Below are positions 44,744-53,843 of a stretch of DNA of 64,000 bases, piece by piece. This stretch comes from Fibrobacter sp. Lineage in GTDB: Bacteria; Fibrobacterota; Fibrobacteria; Fibrobacterales; Fibrobacteraceae. Where the stretch lies: assembly GCA_024398995.1 (NCBI GenBank), contig JAKSIE010000003.1, forward strand, positions 1 to 64,000, in the 5' to 3' direction. The notes under the pieces are model-generated. The model did not search any database and had not been told where the DNA came from. It saw only the letters and a program-made list of their open reading frames with translations. Positions within the stretch are counted from its first letter, which is position 1. Every line of letters starts with the position of its first letter. A program made the translations under genes and the position numbers.

Positions 44744-45865
44744 TTAGCCTACCAAAGCCACATAAGCAGCGCCAGCCACCAGCATCAGCAGGTTCAGGGG
44801 CAGCAGGAATTTCCATTCAAAACTCATCAGCTGGTCTACACGGGGGCGGACAAAGGTCCAACGGACCATCATGTAAGCCCAAATCATGAAGAACACCTTG
44901 GCGAAGAACCAGACGACGCCAGGAATCATGGTAAGGACTCCGTCAACGGCGGCAATGCCCAGGCAAGGAGCATGGAAACCACCCAGGAAGCAGGTGACTG
45001 CCAGGGAAGAATTGGTTACCAGTGCGATGTATTCTGCCAGGTAGAACATGGCGAAGGGCGTACCGTTATATTCCGTATGGTAACCACCGGTCAGTTCCTG
45101 TTCCGCTTCGGCAATGTCGAAGGGAGCGCGGTTCATTTCTGCAGTAGAAGAAATGAAGAACAAGACGAAAGCGATGATACCAAGAACTGGAACACGGAAA
45201 ATCGTCCAGTCGAAAATGGTTCCGCTCTGGGTCTGGGTAATGGCCATCAGGTTGGTGGAACCGGAAATCATGACCACGAACAAAAGAACCAAAGCAAAGG
45301 AGATTTCGTAGCTGATCATCTGGGCGCCGCTACGAAGAGCACCGAGCAAGGAGTACTTGTTGTTACTGGACCAGCCGCCAAGCAAAATGCCCAGCACGCC
45401 AAAACCGTTGATGGCGATGATCAGGGGAATGCCCATGTCGATATTTGCCACCAGCAAGTTTTCGCCGAAGGGGATAAGTGCTGCAACCATGAAGGGGGCG
45501 ATCAGCACAATCAGCGGAGCCAGGAAGTAAACGAACTTATCTACTCCACCAGGTGCATAGACTTCCTTGAAGAGCATCTTCAAGACGTCGGCGATGGTCT
45601 GAATGGTACCGTGCCAGCCAAGGCGCATGGGGCCCATACGGCATTGCACGTGGGCGCAAACCTTACGTTCCATGTAGATGAGAATCGGCGCAGAACCGAT
45701 GTTCACGAGGCAAACAGCAATGACGCAGATAACTGCGTTCACCAAAAAGGCGACGACGCTGTTCAATGTGTCAGACTGGATGGCTGCCGGCAGATATTCT
45801 GCAAGCTTTGGCACCCATTCTCTGACGAAGTCGCCAATAGGATTAGTTACTGAGGGTACGAACAT
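44744..45865 (-). CDS. nuoH: Complex I subunit H
   Basis: 373 residues with about eight helices. Quinone-site signatures are YMERKVCAHVQCRMGP, ADVLKMLFKE and AFDIAEAEQELTGGYHTEY-like text (here PFDIAEAEQELTGG). Links the quinone cavity to the proton channels. 8 bases after nuoD. Confidence 0.97.
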   Translation of the reverse strand: MFVPSVTNPIGDFVREWVPKLAEYLPAAIQSDTLNSVVAFLVNAVICVIAVCLVNIGSAPILIYMERKVCAHVQCRMGPMRLGWHGTIQTIADVLKMLFKEVYAPGGVDKFVYFLAPLIVLIAPFMVAALIPFGENLLVANIDMGIPLIIAINGFGVLGILLGGWSSNNKYSLLGALRSGAQMISYEISFALVLLFVVMISGSTNLMAITQTQSGTIFDWTIFRVPVLGIIAFVLFFISSTAEMNRAPFDIAEAEQELTGGYHTEYNGTPFAMFYLAEYIALVTNSSLAVTCFLGGFHAPCLGIAAVDGVLTMIPGVVWFFAKVFFMIWAYMMVRWTFVRPRVDQLMSFEWKFLLPLNLLMLVAGAAYVALVG

Positions 45866-45873
45866 ATACTTAC

Positions 45874-47025
45874 CTATCTGTCAATTTCCGGGATAACGGG
45901 GTCCAAGGTTGCCATGATGGTGACAAGGTCCGAAACGGTGAGGCCTTGGCACATCTTGTTCAAAACGCCAATATGGGGGAAGCTTGGACCACGAGTATGG
46001 ATGCGGTAAGGCTTGTCACCTGCGGCAGCTACGACGTAGGTTGCGTAAAGTCCCTTGGCAGTTTCGATTTCGCTGTAGTAACGACCCGGGGCCAGCTTCA
46101 CGGGCTTTTCCTTGCTGCGCCACGGACCTTCGGCAGGGAACTTGTCGATGCACTGGCGAAGAATGCGCATGGATTCGTGAATTTCAGCAATGCGAACGTT
46201 GTATCGGTCGTAGCAGTCGCCGTTGTAGGCGAGGGGAACATCGAATTCCAACTGGCTGTAAATGCTGTAGGGATTGTTGCGACGAACATCAAAGTTCACG
46301 CCGCTGGCACGGGCTACAGGACCGGAGCAAGCGTAGGCAATAGCGTCTTCCTTGGAGAGAACGCCGATACCGATGCTACGTTCGCGGACAATAACGTTCT
46401 TGCTTAAGAAACGTTCGTAATCCTTCATGGTGGATTCCATGTGGTCAAGGAATGCCTTTACACGAGGGATAAAGGTATCCGGAACGTCAAAGCGGCTTCC
46501 GCCCGGCCTAAAGTAGTTCATTGTCAAGCGAGAACCGGTGACCTCTTCAAGAATGTCGTGAACCATTTCACGTTCCTTGAAACCGAAGAGCAAGCAGGTC
46601 TGACCGCCCAAGTCGCCACCGAAGCAGCCGAAGAACACCAGGTGGCTAGCAATGCGGCCCAGTTCCTGCAGCATGACGCGGATGTATTCCTGACGGAGAG
46701 GAACGCCTACGTTCATGCCCTTTTCGTAGGCAAGAGCAACGCCCAGGTTGTTCTGGATTGCGGTCAAATAGTCTTGACGGTCCGACATGGGGAAATACTG
46801 CAGGTAGCTCATGGATTCTGCCTGCTTTTCCATGCCGCGGTGAATGTAACCGTGATGGGGTACCAATTCAACAATAGTTTCGCCGTCCATGCGGATGGCC
46901 AGGCGAAGTGCACCGTGGGTACTGGGATGCTGAGGACCCATGTTGACGAAGAATTCGTCGGAATAGGCCTCGCTATTTTCGTCACGGATGATTTTGAATC
47001 CCGGAGGGAGCTGTGTCATACTCAT
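45874..47025 (-). CDS. nuoD: Complex I subunit D (49-kDa type)
   Basis: 383 residues. NMGPQHPSTHGALRL carries the quinone-binding His, and HRGMEKQAES, RFDVPDTF and the C-terminal DPVIPEIDR are typical. Forms the quinone cavity with NuoB. Here it is a separate protein, not fused to NuoC as in enterobacteria. It overlaps the nuoBC stop by 4 bases (ATGA). Confidence 0.97.
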   Translation of the reverse strand: MSMTQLPPGFKIIRDENSEAYSDEFFVNMGPQHPSTHGALRLAIRMDGETIVELVPHHGYIHRGMEKQAESMSYLQYFPMSDRQDYLTAIQNNLGVALAYEKGMNVGVPLRQEYIRVMLQELGRIASHLVFFGCFGGDLGGQTCLLFGFKEREMVHDILEEVTGSRLTMNYFRPGGSRFDVPDTFIPRVKAFLDHMESTMKDYERFLSKNVIVRERSIGIGVLSKEDAIAYACSGPVARASGVNFDVRRNNPYSIYSQLEFDVPLAYNGDCYDRYNVRIAEIHESMRILRQCIDKFPAEGPWRSKEKPVKLAPGRYYSEIETAKGLYATYVVAAAGDKPYRIHTRGPSFPHIGVLNKMCQGLTVSDLVTIMATLDPVIPEIDR

Positions 47026-48269
47026 ACGGGCCTCTTAATCATGTCAGGGTGGGTGAAATCTTTACGCAGGGGGAATCCTACGAAGTCCTTGTCCAGGAAA
47101 ATACGGCGCAAGTCGTCATGACCTTCGAACTTGATGCCGAACATGTCATAGACTTCGCGTTCCTTGATGCTTGCGGCAGGGTACAGCTTGGTAAGGCTAG
47201 GTGCGCTTGCCAAAAGGCTGGTTGCTCGCTTTTCTTCGGGAATAGATTCGTCCTTCTTCAGGGGAACACAGAAGAAGACCTTGTGGCCCAATTCAATGCT
47301 GCGAAGCTGGGTAATCAACTCAAAGTGATCCGGGTAGTCAATGGCGGTTACATCAATAAGGTAATCCATCTTCAGTGCAGGATCGTTCTTTACAAATTCT
47401 GTAGCAGCCAGGTATTCGTTTACATCCAGTGTAATCTCTACAGGGCTGTCTGAACTTGCGGTGGCAAGGATTGCTTCGTCCACCGTAGCGCTTGCAAACT
47501 TTGCCTTGATCTTATTGAAAATGTCAGTCTGGGAGAGTTCGCCGGACTTGAGGTTGGCTGCGGCGGGGCGTTCCACTTCGGGGAAAGCTTCCTTCACAAC
47601 GCGAACAGGTTTGAAACTGCTCTTGTAATCAGGATTTTCGGCCTTGAACTTCTCGCGGGCCTCAGCCATTTCCTCGTCCTTGATTTTCTCAAGTTCTGCC
47701 CATGCCTTGGCTGCCTCACGGTAGCGGTCAGTCTGGGAAACATCTTCGGGGTAGCCTTCCTGCCAGGGATTACGGCAGGTTTCCTTCAGAATCTTTTCGC
47801 GGAGGGTCAAAAGACCGTGGAACAATGCTTCGGGGCGGGGCGGGCAACCTGGAACGAAAACGTCTACCGGCAAAATGTTCTGTGCGCCACGGACTACGGA
47901 GTAGTTATCGTAAATGAAGGGGCCGCCGCTAATGGTGCAGGCACCCATGGCCAAAACGTACTTGGGGCCAGGCATCTGTTCCCACAGCATCTGAATGGCG
48001 GGAGCCATGCGCTTGGTGATGGTACCTGCCAGAATGAACAAGTCGGCCTGGCGGGGGGAGGCTCGGAACACTTCGGAACCGAAGCGCGCAATGTCGTAAC
48101 GGGCCATGGAGCTACTCATCATTTCGATAGCGCAGCAGCTTGTACCGTAGGTAAGAGGCCAAATGGAGTTGGCTCTAGCCCAGTTCACCACATAGTCCAC
48201 GGCATTGACAACGTACTTGCCGCCGGGAATGGGATCCAGGATTTTAGGTGCAAAATTGATTATTCCCAT
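47022..48269 (-). CDS. nuoBC: Fused complex I subunits B and C
   Basis: 415 residues from MGIINFAPK, whose ribosome site AAGGA lies 8 bases upstream inside nuoA. Residues 1-160 are NuoB with the N2 cluster ligands Cys45-Cys46 (TSCCAIEM), Cys111 (GACTISGG) and Cys142 (PGCPPRP). A charged linker of about 90 residues (170-260) leads into NuoC, which ends with KEREVYDMFGIKFEGH and FPLRKDFTHPD. The fusion is one open frame with no stop or frameshift. NuoB-NuoC fusion is unusual; NuoC is more often separate or fused to NuoD. Confidence 0.95.
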   Translation of the reverse strand: MGIINFAPKILDPIPGGKYVVNAVDYVVNWARANSIWPLTYGTSCCAIEMMSSSMARYDIARFGSEVFRASPRQADLFILAGTITKRMAPAIQMLWEQMPGPKYVLAMGACTISGGPFIYDNYSVVRGAQNILPVDVFVPGCPPRPEALFHGLLTLREKILKETCRNPWQEGYPEDVSQTDRYREAAKAWAELEKIKDEEMAEAREKFKAENPDYKSSFKPVRVVKEAFPEVERPAAANLKSGELSQTDIFNKIKAKFASATVDEAILATASSDSPVEITLDVNEYLAATEFVKNDPALKMDYLIDVTAIDYPDHFELITQLRSIELGHKVFFCVPLKKDESIPEEKRATSLLASAPSLTKLYPAASIKEREVYDMFGIKFEGHDDLRRIFLDKDFVGFPLRKDFTHPDMIKRPV

Positions 48270-48640
48270 TTGAGGATTCCTTTCTTCCATGCGTAGGCGA
48301 GGCCGGAAACCAGAATCGCCACGAAAATCACCAGGTCAATCACCACGACAACGGGCGAAAGTGCAGTATTGCCTGCCATAATTTCCTTGAAATTTGCTGC
48401 GACCGGAAGCAAGAAAAGGGCTTCCACGTCAAAAACGAGGAACAGCAGTGCGAAAACGTAGTAGCCCACCTTGAACTGGATTCGGGCATTGCCAAATGTT
48501 TCCATACCGCATTCGTATGGGAGCATCTTATTCTTCGTCTTTCTGGTGCGATAGCCTAGCAAGAGGCCCACCACCGTGGCTGCCGCCGCGATGAACGCTC
48601 CTAGAAAAAGGAAAATCGATAGGATTATATATTCAGACAT
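48260..48640 (-). CDS. nuoA: Complex I subunit A
   Basis: 126 residues, three helices. Conserved PYECGMETFGNARIQFKVGYYVFALLFLVFDVE region, including the ECG motif and the Asp/Glu pair of helix 2. GAGG lies before the ATG. First nuo gene, 19 bases after an unknown gene; overlaps nuoBC by 10 bases. Confidence 0.96.
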   Translation of the reverse strand: MSEYIILSIFLFLGAFIAAAATVVGLLLGYRTRKTKNKMLPYECGMETFGNARIQFKVGYYVFALLFLVFDVEALFLLPVAANFKEIMAGNTALSPVVVVIDLVIFVAILVSGLAYAWKKGILKWE

Positions 48641-48659
48641 ATATTAACCTCGCGCCTCA

Positions 48660-49253
48660 TTAATAAAAGTTCTGCAGTTCCTGGACGGTTCCGAACAGCG
48701 TGTTGCCAATCTGGAATCGGTCCAGAACATGCTTAAGCAAATCCTTGAATTCTACGATCGTCGCGGCATTCATCTCGTTCAACTTCTCCTGAATTGCATT
48801 CACGTAACCGGAGCCCACAGGCTTCGCTTTCATGTCCTGCATTTCGCTACTCCACTGTTGAAGCATCTGGTCTGTGTCGATACGGGCAATGACATAACGG
48901 GTTGTAGATTGTAACTCCTGCAAAAAGTGTACCAAGAAGATTTCTTCCTGGAGAATACCCCAGCGCTTGTCCTTGGAATAGAGTGCTGCATTGCCGTTTT
49001 TTCCGTAAAAAACTGCAGCTTGGGCATATTCAAGGCAGGTTTCCAGAAGGTGCTCGTAGCGCCTGATTTCTCGGCTCAAGTGCTTGAACCAGATAACGTC
49101 GGCCACGGGATTGGGTTCCTTGCGTTCGGCAATGTCGTTGGGGAACAGGGCTCTAAAGGCGTAGTAGACTTCCTCATAATAGCGGTTACGCATTCTGCAG
49201 TTGAATGCGCGGTTTTTCAGGGTATAATCGCTATGGTGCAATGTGGAAATCAT
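48660..49253 (-). CDS. Unknown protein between relA/spoT and nuoA
   Basis: 197 residues, soluble and helical by composition, with aromatic-rich segments (RNRYYEEVYYAFRALFP, FKHLSREIRRYEHLLE). No recognised motif. Its ATG overlaps the relA/spoT stop (ATGA), so it is translated together with that gene. The 19-base gap to nuoA suggests it may also be on the nuo transcript. Confidence 0.65.
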   Translation of the reverse strand: MISTLHHSDYTLKNRAFNCRMRNRYYEEVYYAFRALFPNDIAERKEPNPVADVIWFKHLSREIRRYEHLLETCLEYAQAAVFYGKNGNAALYSKDKRWGILQEEIFLVHFLQELQSTTRYVIARIDTDQMLQQWSSEMQDMKAKPVGSGYVNAIQEKLNEMNAATIVEFKDLLKHVLDRFQIGNTLFGTVQELQNFY

Positions 49254-51394
49254 AGTTTAACTACCTCGTGAACTCCGGAAATGTTCTTGATACTTGTCAT
49301 GAGAGATTCAAGCTGGTCCTTACGGAACGCCTTGCATACAATCTTGATTCTTCCGGAGGAATGTTTGCTTGCCACAGTCATACGTTCCAGGAACACGTTA
49401 GCCTTCTTCAGTTCCGTGAGTACATCCAAAGTAACGTTCTTTCTGTTGTCTGTTTTGATGGTCAAGTGGGTTGTAAAGGAATGGGTCGTATCCTCGTTCC
49501 ATTCCACGGCCACCTGCTGTTCCTTGGGCAATTTTTTAAGTTCGGCACAATCGGCACAGTGAATCTCAATACCGATCTGGGGGCGGAGGACACCGATGAT
49601 TTTATCTCCGGGTACCGGTCCGCAGCATTGGCCAAAGTGAATGAGCAGTTTCGTTTCGCCGCCAATCTGCAGGGGCATGTCGTCACGGACGTCGTTCTTC
49701 TTGTCCTTGTTGAAGGTCGGGAAGAATCGGAGTGCTGCAGATTCCTTGGTCACGTCGCGGCCACCGCTAATAAAACGCTGGATGTCCACCAGTGGCAGTT
49801 CGCCCTGGCCGATGCGTTCGTAGAACTCCGTAATGCTTGATGTACCGAAGTATTTGCAGATATCTTCTTCCTTCGGGCGCTTGTCTTTTTCAATCTTCTG
49901 CAGGTGCAACTCGCGAATCCAGATTTCCTTACCCAGTTCCTTGGACTGCTGGATAAAGCTGGAACGAATCCAGCGGCGCAGTTCCTGCTTGGCCTTGACT
50001 GTTTTCACCATCTCCAACCATTCGGGGCTGGGTTCCTGATGGGGGCTCTTCAGGATTTGCACAGTGGCGCCGTTAGGTACAACCTTGTCCAGGTTCACCA
50101 CTTCATCATTGATTCTCGCACCGATACAGTGCAGGCCCAGCTCGGTGTGCACCGCAAAGGCAAAGTCAAGGACGATGGCTCCGTCGGGCAGTTCAATGGA
50201 AGTTCCCTTGGGGGTGAACACGGTCATGCCCTGGGGTTTCAAGTCCACCTTCAAAAAGTCCAGGTATTCCTTGGAGTCAGAAATTTCTGACTGAAGCTTC
50301 ACCATGTGGTTGAGCCAAGCCAGTTCCTCGCCTTCGTGCTGGGTTTCAAGCTTGTAGGCCCAGTGGGCGGCAAAACCCTTTTCTGCCACCACGTCCATGT
50401 CCTTGGTGCGGATCTGGACTTCCACCATTTTGTTTTCCGGACCGATAACTGTGGTATGGATGCTCTGGTAGAGGTTGGGCTTCGGGGTTGCGATATAGTC
50501 CTTGAATCGGCTCTGGAGCGGGGTCCAGAGGTTATGTACGTAACCAAGAGCCAGGTAGCATTCCGGAATGGATTCCACAATGATGCGGATGGCGAAAATG
50601 TCGAAGATGTCTTCGAACTGACAGCCTCGGCTGATCATCTTGTTGTGGATGCTGTAAATGTTCTTGGTGCGGCCCTGGATGGTACAGTCGAAGTCTTCGA
50701 GCGCCATCTTGAACTGCAACGGACCGATCACAGACTGAATGTACTTTTCGCGGGATTCCTTATTCTCGATAAGGGCGTCCACCAGCTTCTGGTATTCGTC
50801 CGGGTTGACGTACTTGAAGCTCAAGTCTTCAAGCTCTGTCTTAAGCCTGTAGAGACCGAAACGGTGCGTCAGCGGAATGTAGATGTCCAGGGTTTCCTGG
50901 GCAATAGCCTGGCGGCGTTCGGGTTTCATATAGCGCATGGTACGCATGTTGTGGATTCGGTCCGCGATCTTGATCATGATGACGCGGGGATCCTTTGCCA
51001 TGGCTATGATGAGCTTTCGATAGGTCTCTGCCTTCTGGGCAGTCTTGTTGGCCTCTTGGGCTGCAGTAATCTTGGTAACGGCGTCCACCATGAAGGCCAC
51101 GTCTTCGCCAAACATTTCGGTGAGCTGTTCCAAGGTATATTCGGTATCTTCGACAACGTCGTGCAGAAGGCCTGCCAATACGGTAGCCTGGTCCTGCTTT
51201 AGGTCTGCGAGAATTTTTGCAACTTCGTAGGGGTGTTCGGTATAGGGCATGCCGCTTTTGCGGTACTGGCCCTCGTGGGCGGTGGCGATAAAGGACACCG
51301 CCTTAGACAGAATCTCCCGGTCGAGGGCGGGATTCTTCCTAATAAGCACGTCCACAATGTGGGACTGATTAGATGAAAGAGTTACCTGATCCAT
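49250..51394 (-). CDS. Bifunctional (p)ppGpp synthetase/hydrolase, RelA/SpoT family
   Basis: 714 residues from MDQVTLSSNQ. HD hydrolase domain (about 20-180) with intact metal motif LLHDVVEDT. Synthetase domain (about 230-350) with RFKDYIATPKPN and YQSIHTTVIG. TGS domain (about 390-450, VFTPKGTSIELPDGA). C-terminal ACT (last 75 residues). Hydrolase and synthetase residues both look intact, so a bifunctional Rel is expected, making and degrading the stringent-response alarmone. There is no obvious ribosome site before the ATG. Confidence 0.93.
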   Translation of the reverse strand: MDQVTLSSNQSHIVDVLIRKNPALDREILSKAVSFIATAHEGQYRKSGMPYTEHPYEVAKILADLKQDQATVLAGLLHDVVEDTEYTLEQLTEMFGEDVAFMVDAVTKITAAQEANKTAQKAETYRKLIIAMAKDPRVIMIKIADRIHNMRTMRYMKPERRQAIAQETLDIYIPLTHRFGLYRLKTELEDLSFKYVNPDEYQKLVDALIENKESREKYIQSVIGPLQFKMALEDFDCTIQGRTKNIYSIHNKMISRGCQFEDIFDIFAIRIIVESIPECYLALGYVHNLWTPLQSRFKDYIATPKPNLYQSIHTTVIGPENKMVEVQIRTKDMDVVAEKGFAAHWAYKLETQHEGEELAWLNHMVKLQSEISDSKEYLDFLKVDLKPQGMTVFTPKGTSIELPDGAIVLDFAFAVHTELGLHCIGARINDEVVNLDKVVPNGATVQILKSPHQEPSPEWLEMVKTVKAKQELRRWIRSSFIQQSKELGKEIWIRELHLQKIEKDKRPKEEDICKYFGTSSITEFYERIGQGELPLVDIQRFISGGRDVTKESAALRFFPTFNKDKKNDVRDDMPLQIGGETKLLIHFGQCCGPVPGDKIIGVLRPQIGIEIHCADCAELKKLPKEQQVAVEWNEDTTHSFTTHLTIKTDNRKNVTLDVLTELKKANVFLERMTVASKHSSGRIKIVCKAFRKDQLESLMTSIKNISGVHEVVKL

Positions 51395-51403
51395 TGGTAT
51401 CAA

Positions 51404-51644
51404 GTATATCTAAAAAATTGAGGCTCTGCTTGAAAAAATGGCGAAAATAAGCAGAAAATAGGATTTTTCTCTTTGACCTCGATATTCCAATTTGGAATAC
51501 CCCGAGCGTGGGTAAAGTTGGTGTAAGGTTGTTGTCCAAGGACAACGCATTCCGACAATGTAGTGTGATGAGGAACACAATGAAAACTTATATTTATGCT
51601 ACCTCCATTTCAAATGGTTGAGATGAGGTTGTTTTGGGTATAAA
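51404..51644. promoter_or_regulatory. Divergent control region between relA/spoT and the CE15 gene
   Basis: 241 bases. A perfect 15-base palindrome, ATTCCAATTTGGAAT, spans 51484-51498, and a hairpin, GTTGTCC-AA-GGACAAC, spans 51531-51546. TTGACC at 51473 could be a forward -35 box, which would put the palindrome in the spacer as an operator; the -10 box is not convincing. Confidence 0.4.
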
Positions 51645-53135
51645 ATGAAGAGTACAAAGATTCTGGCCATTACGGCCATTGCCATGTTGGCTGTATTTAA
51701 TGCCTGCGGTGACGACAAGAAGGCTGTAAGTCCTGTTGATGACCTCAGCTCCAGCTCAGAAGCCGTTCTGCCCGAAGATCAGCTTTCTAGTTCCAGCGAA
51801 GACGTTGCTCCCGTTTCCAGCTCCAGTGAGGAGGCAAAGCCGGTTTCCAGCTCCAGCGAAATGGTTAAGCCAACCTCTAGCTCCAGCGAAAAGCCGGTTT
51901 CCAGCTCTAGTGAAGAAGCTAAGCCCGTCTCCAGCTCTAGTGTAGAAGTTGTGGCTCCGGCGCCCGCTTTCAAGGAAGACTACCGCAGCGAATGTTCCAT
52001 CGGTGAAATTCCCACCAGCATCAGCAATGCAAAGCTGCCGGACCCATTCAAGACTCTCGCAGGAACAAGAATTTCCTCCAAGGCTGAATGGACCTGCCGC
52101 CGCGAAGAAATCGGCGCCATGTACGAAAAGATTATGTACGGCGACAAGCCTCGTAACCCCGAAAAGGTGGAAGGCAAGCTTGCAGGAAGCACCTTTACGG
52201 TGACCGTGACCGACAAGGGTAAATCCGCTTCCTTTGCTGTAGCCATCAATGGCGCAGGCACCAAGGATAAGCCCAAGCCCGCCATGATTGGCTTTGGTGG
52301 AGGCTTTATGGGTAATACCTGTGGTAGCCTGGGTGGCTCCCTCTCTGGTCTTGACATTGCTCAGATTATTTTTAACCCCGATAACGTGGCTCCCGAAAGT
52401 AATCGTGGAAGCGGCAAGTTCTACGACATTTACGGATCCAATGCCAGCGCCGGTACCATCATGGCCTGGGCCTGGGGCGTTAGCCGTTTGATCGATGCTC
52501 TTGAAAATTATCCGGAAGCCGGTATCGATGTCAAGCGTCTTGGTATTACCGGTTGTTCTCGCTGGGGCAAGGGTTCTCTTGCCGCAGGCGCCTTCGACTC
52601 CCGAATCGCCCTGGTTATTCCTCAGGAATCCGGTTCCGGTGGCGCCTCCCTCTGGCGCGTTGGTGCTCAAGTCAACAAGCAGAAGGGTAAGCAGTTTGTC
52701 CAGGGCTTGAATAGCGCAGGCTCCGAAGGCAACTGGATGAAGACAACCTTCAAGAACTACGATGGTCGCGAAAACACTCTGCCCTTCGACCAGCACATGC
52801 TTGTGGCTATGGTGGCTCCACGTCCCTTGCTGATTATCGACAACGCAGGCCAGGAATGGCTTGGCGAAGTTCCCTCCAACTACTGCGGCCAGGCTTCCAA
52901 GGAAGTGTTCGATGCACTTGGAGTAAGCGAAAACTACACCTATAGCCAGGAAGGCGGTCACGCCCACTGCTCTTTGCCCAACGGCCAGTTTGACGAAGTC
53001 AAGGACTTCATCAACAAGTTCCTGGTGGGTAAGGATGGAATCAAGACCGGTAAGATCGACTACACCAAGAATTCTGAGCAGATTAAGTGGAACAAGTCCG
53101 ATTGGATCGACTGGGAGACACCCACTTTGAAGTAG
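51645..53135 (+). CDS. CE15 glucuronoyl esterase lipoprotein with Ser-rich linker
   Basis: 496 residues. The signal peptide ends with a lipobox-like FNAC (Cys21). Residues 34-100 are seven SSSSE-type blocks separated by PV/EAKPV text, a linker style common in Fibrobacter enzymes. The catalytic domain shows the CE15 nucleophile motif GCSRWGKG (Ser305), PQESGSGG (Glu328) and GGHAHCSLP (His441), forming the expected triad. The family splits ester bonds between lignin alcohols and 4-O-methylglucuronate of xylan. Probably attached to the outer membrane. Single gene followed by a hairpin terminator. Confidence 0.9.
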   Translation: MKSTKILAITAIAMLAVFNACGDDKKAVSPVDDLSSSSEAVLPEDQLSSSSEDVAPVSSSSEEAKPVSSSSEMVKPTSSSSEKPVSSSSEEAKPVSSSSVEVVAPAPAFKEDYRSECSIGEIPTSISNAKLPDPFKTLAGTRISSKAEWTCRREEIGAMYEKIMYGDKPRNPEKVEGKLAGSTFTVTVTDKGKSASFAVAINGAGTKDKPKPAMIGFGGGFMGNTCGSLGGSLSGLDIAQIIFNPDNVAPESNRGSGKFYDIYGSNASAGTIMAWAWGVSRLIDALENYPEAGIDVKRLGITGCSRWGKGSLAAGAFDSRIALVIPQESGSGGASLWRVGAQVNKQKGKQFVQGLNSAGSEGNWMKTTFKNYDGRENTLPFDQHMLVAMVAPRPLLIIDNAGQEWLGEVPSNYCGQASKEVFDALGVSENYTYSQEGGHAHCSLPNGQFDEVKDFINKFLVGKDGIKTGKIDYTKNSEQIKWNKSDWIDWETPTLK

Positions 53136-53170
53136 GAGCTTTTGGGGTTCTGGATTAAAACAAAATGTCA

Positions 53171-53200
53171 CCCCGGCCTCCGAGCCGGGGTCTCCTTTTT
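53171..53200. terminator. Bidirectional terminator between CE15 and thrH
   Basis: CCCCGGC pairs with GCCGGGG (53171-53190), with TCTCCTTTTT on the forward side and ACATTTTGTTTT-like sequence on the reverse side. It separates two convergent genes. Confidence 0.85.
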
Positions 53201-53816
53201 ACAAAGTGTCCTGGAACTGGTGGAACTTTTCAAGAAGTTCGGCGTAAGTCTTGGTAGCTTCCAACTGTGGGAACTGAGCAACAATAGAATCCGGAGCACA
53301 GAAGAAAACGCCCTTGTCAGCCTGCTTCAGCATGCCGGTGTCGTTGAAGGAGTCGCCGCTGGCAAACACCTTGAAGTTCAAATCCTGCAGGGACTTTACC
53401 ACCTTGGTCTTCTGGTCGTTTAGGCGCAGATGGTAACCCTTGATCATGTCGTCTTCCACAATCAGGTTGTGGCAGAAGATAGTGGGCATGCCCAGGTTCT
53501 GCATGATGGGGTAGGCAAATTCCTGGAAGGTGTCAGAAAGGATGATCACCTGAGCTTCGTCACGGAGAGTATCCATGAATTCGCGGGCGCCCTTCAGAAG
53601 ACCCAGGTTGCGGATCACGTCCTGAATGGTAGAAAGCTTAAGGCCTTCCCGTTCCATGATTTTGATACGGCCCTTCATCAAAACGTCGTAGTCGGGGATG
53701 TCGCGAGTGGTGAGACGCAGGTCCTCGATGCCGGTCTTTTCGGCTACGGCAATCCAGATTTCAGGAGCGAGAACGCCTTCCAAGTCCAGAGTCACGACAC
53801 ATTGCTTAGTAAACAT
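53199..53816 (-). CDS. thrH: ThrH-type phosphoserine phosphatase/homoserine phosphotransferase
   Basis: 205 residues. HAD motif I in the ThrH-specific form LDLEGVLAPEIW (nucleophile Asp11, with Glu13 replacing the usual Asp), motif II ILSDTFQEF and motif IV SGDSFNDTGML. Known ThrH can dephosphorylate phosphoserine and move phosphate to homoserine, so it may serve serine or threonine synthesis. 27 bases downstream of hsp33 on the same strand. Confidence 0.88.
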   Translation of the reverse strand: MFTKQCVVTLDLEGVLAPEIWIAVAEKTGIEDLRLTTRDIPDYDVLMKGRIKIMEREGLKLSTIQDVIRNLGLLKGAREFMDTLRDEAQVIILSDTFQEFAYPIMQNLGMPTIFCHNLIVEDDMIKGYHLRLNDQKTKVVKSLQDLNFKVFASGDSFNDTGMLKQADKGVFFCAPDSIVAQFPQLEATKTYAELLEKFHQFQDTL

Positions 53817-53843
53817 AATTGAAATCCTTTTTTCGAAGCGGTA

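Noticed and set aside
51740..51950. Unstable frameshift region or pseudogene in the CE15 gene
   Set aside because: The SSSSE blocks are an in-frame linker; the catalytic domain continues intact after it.
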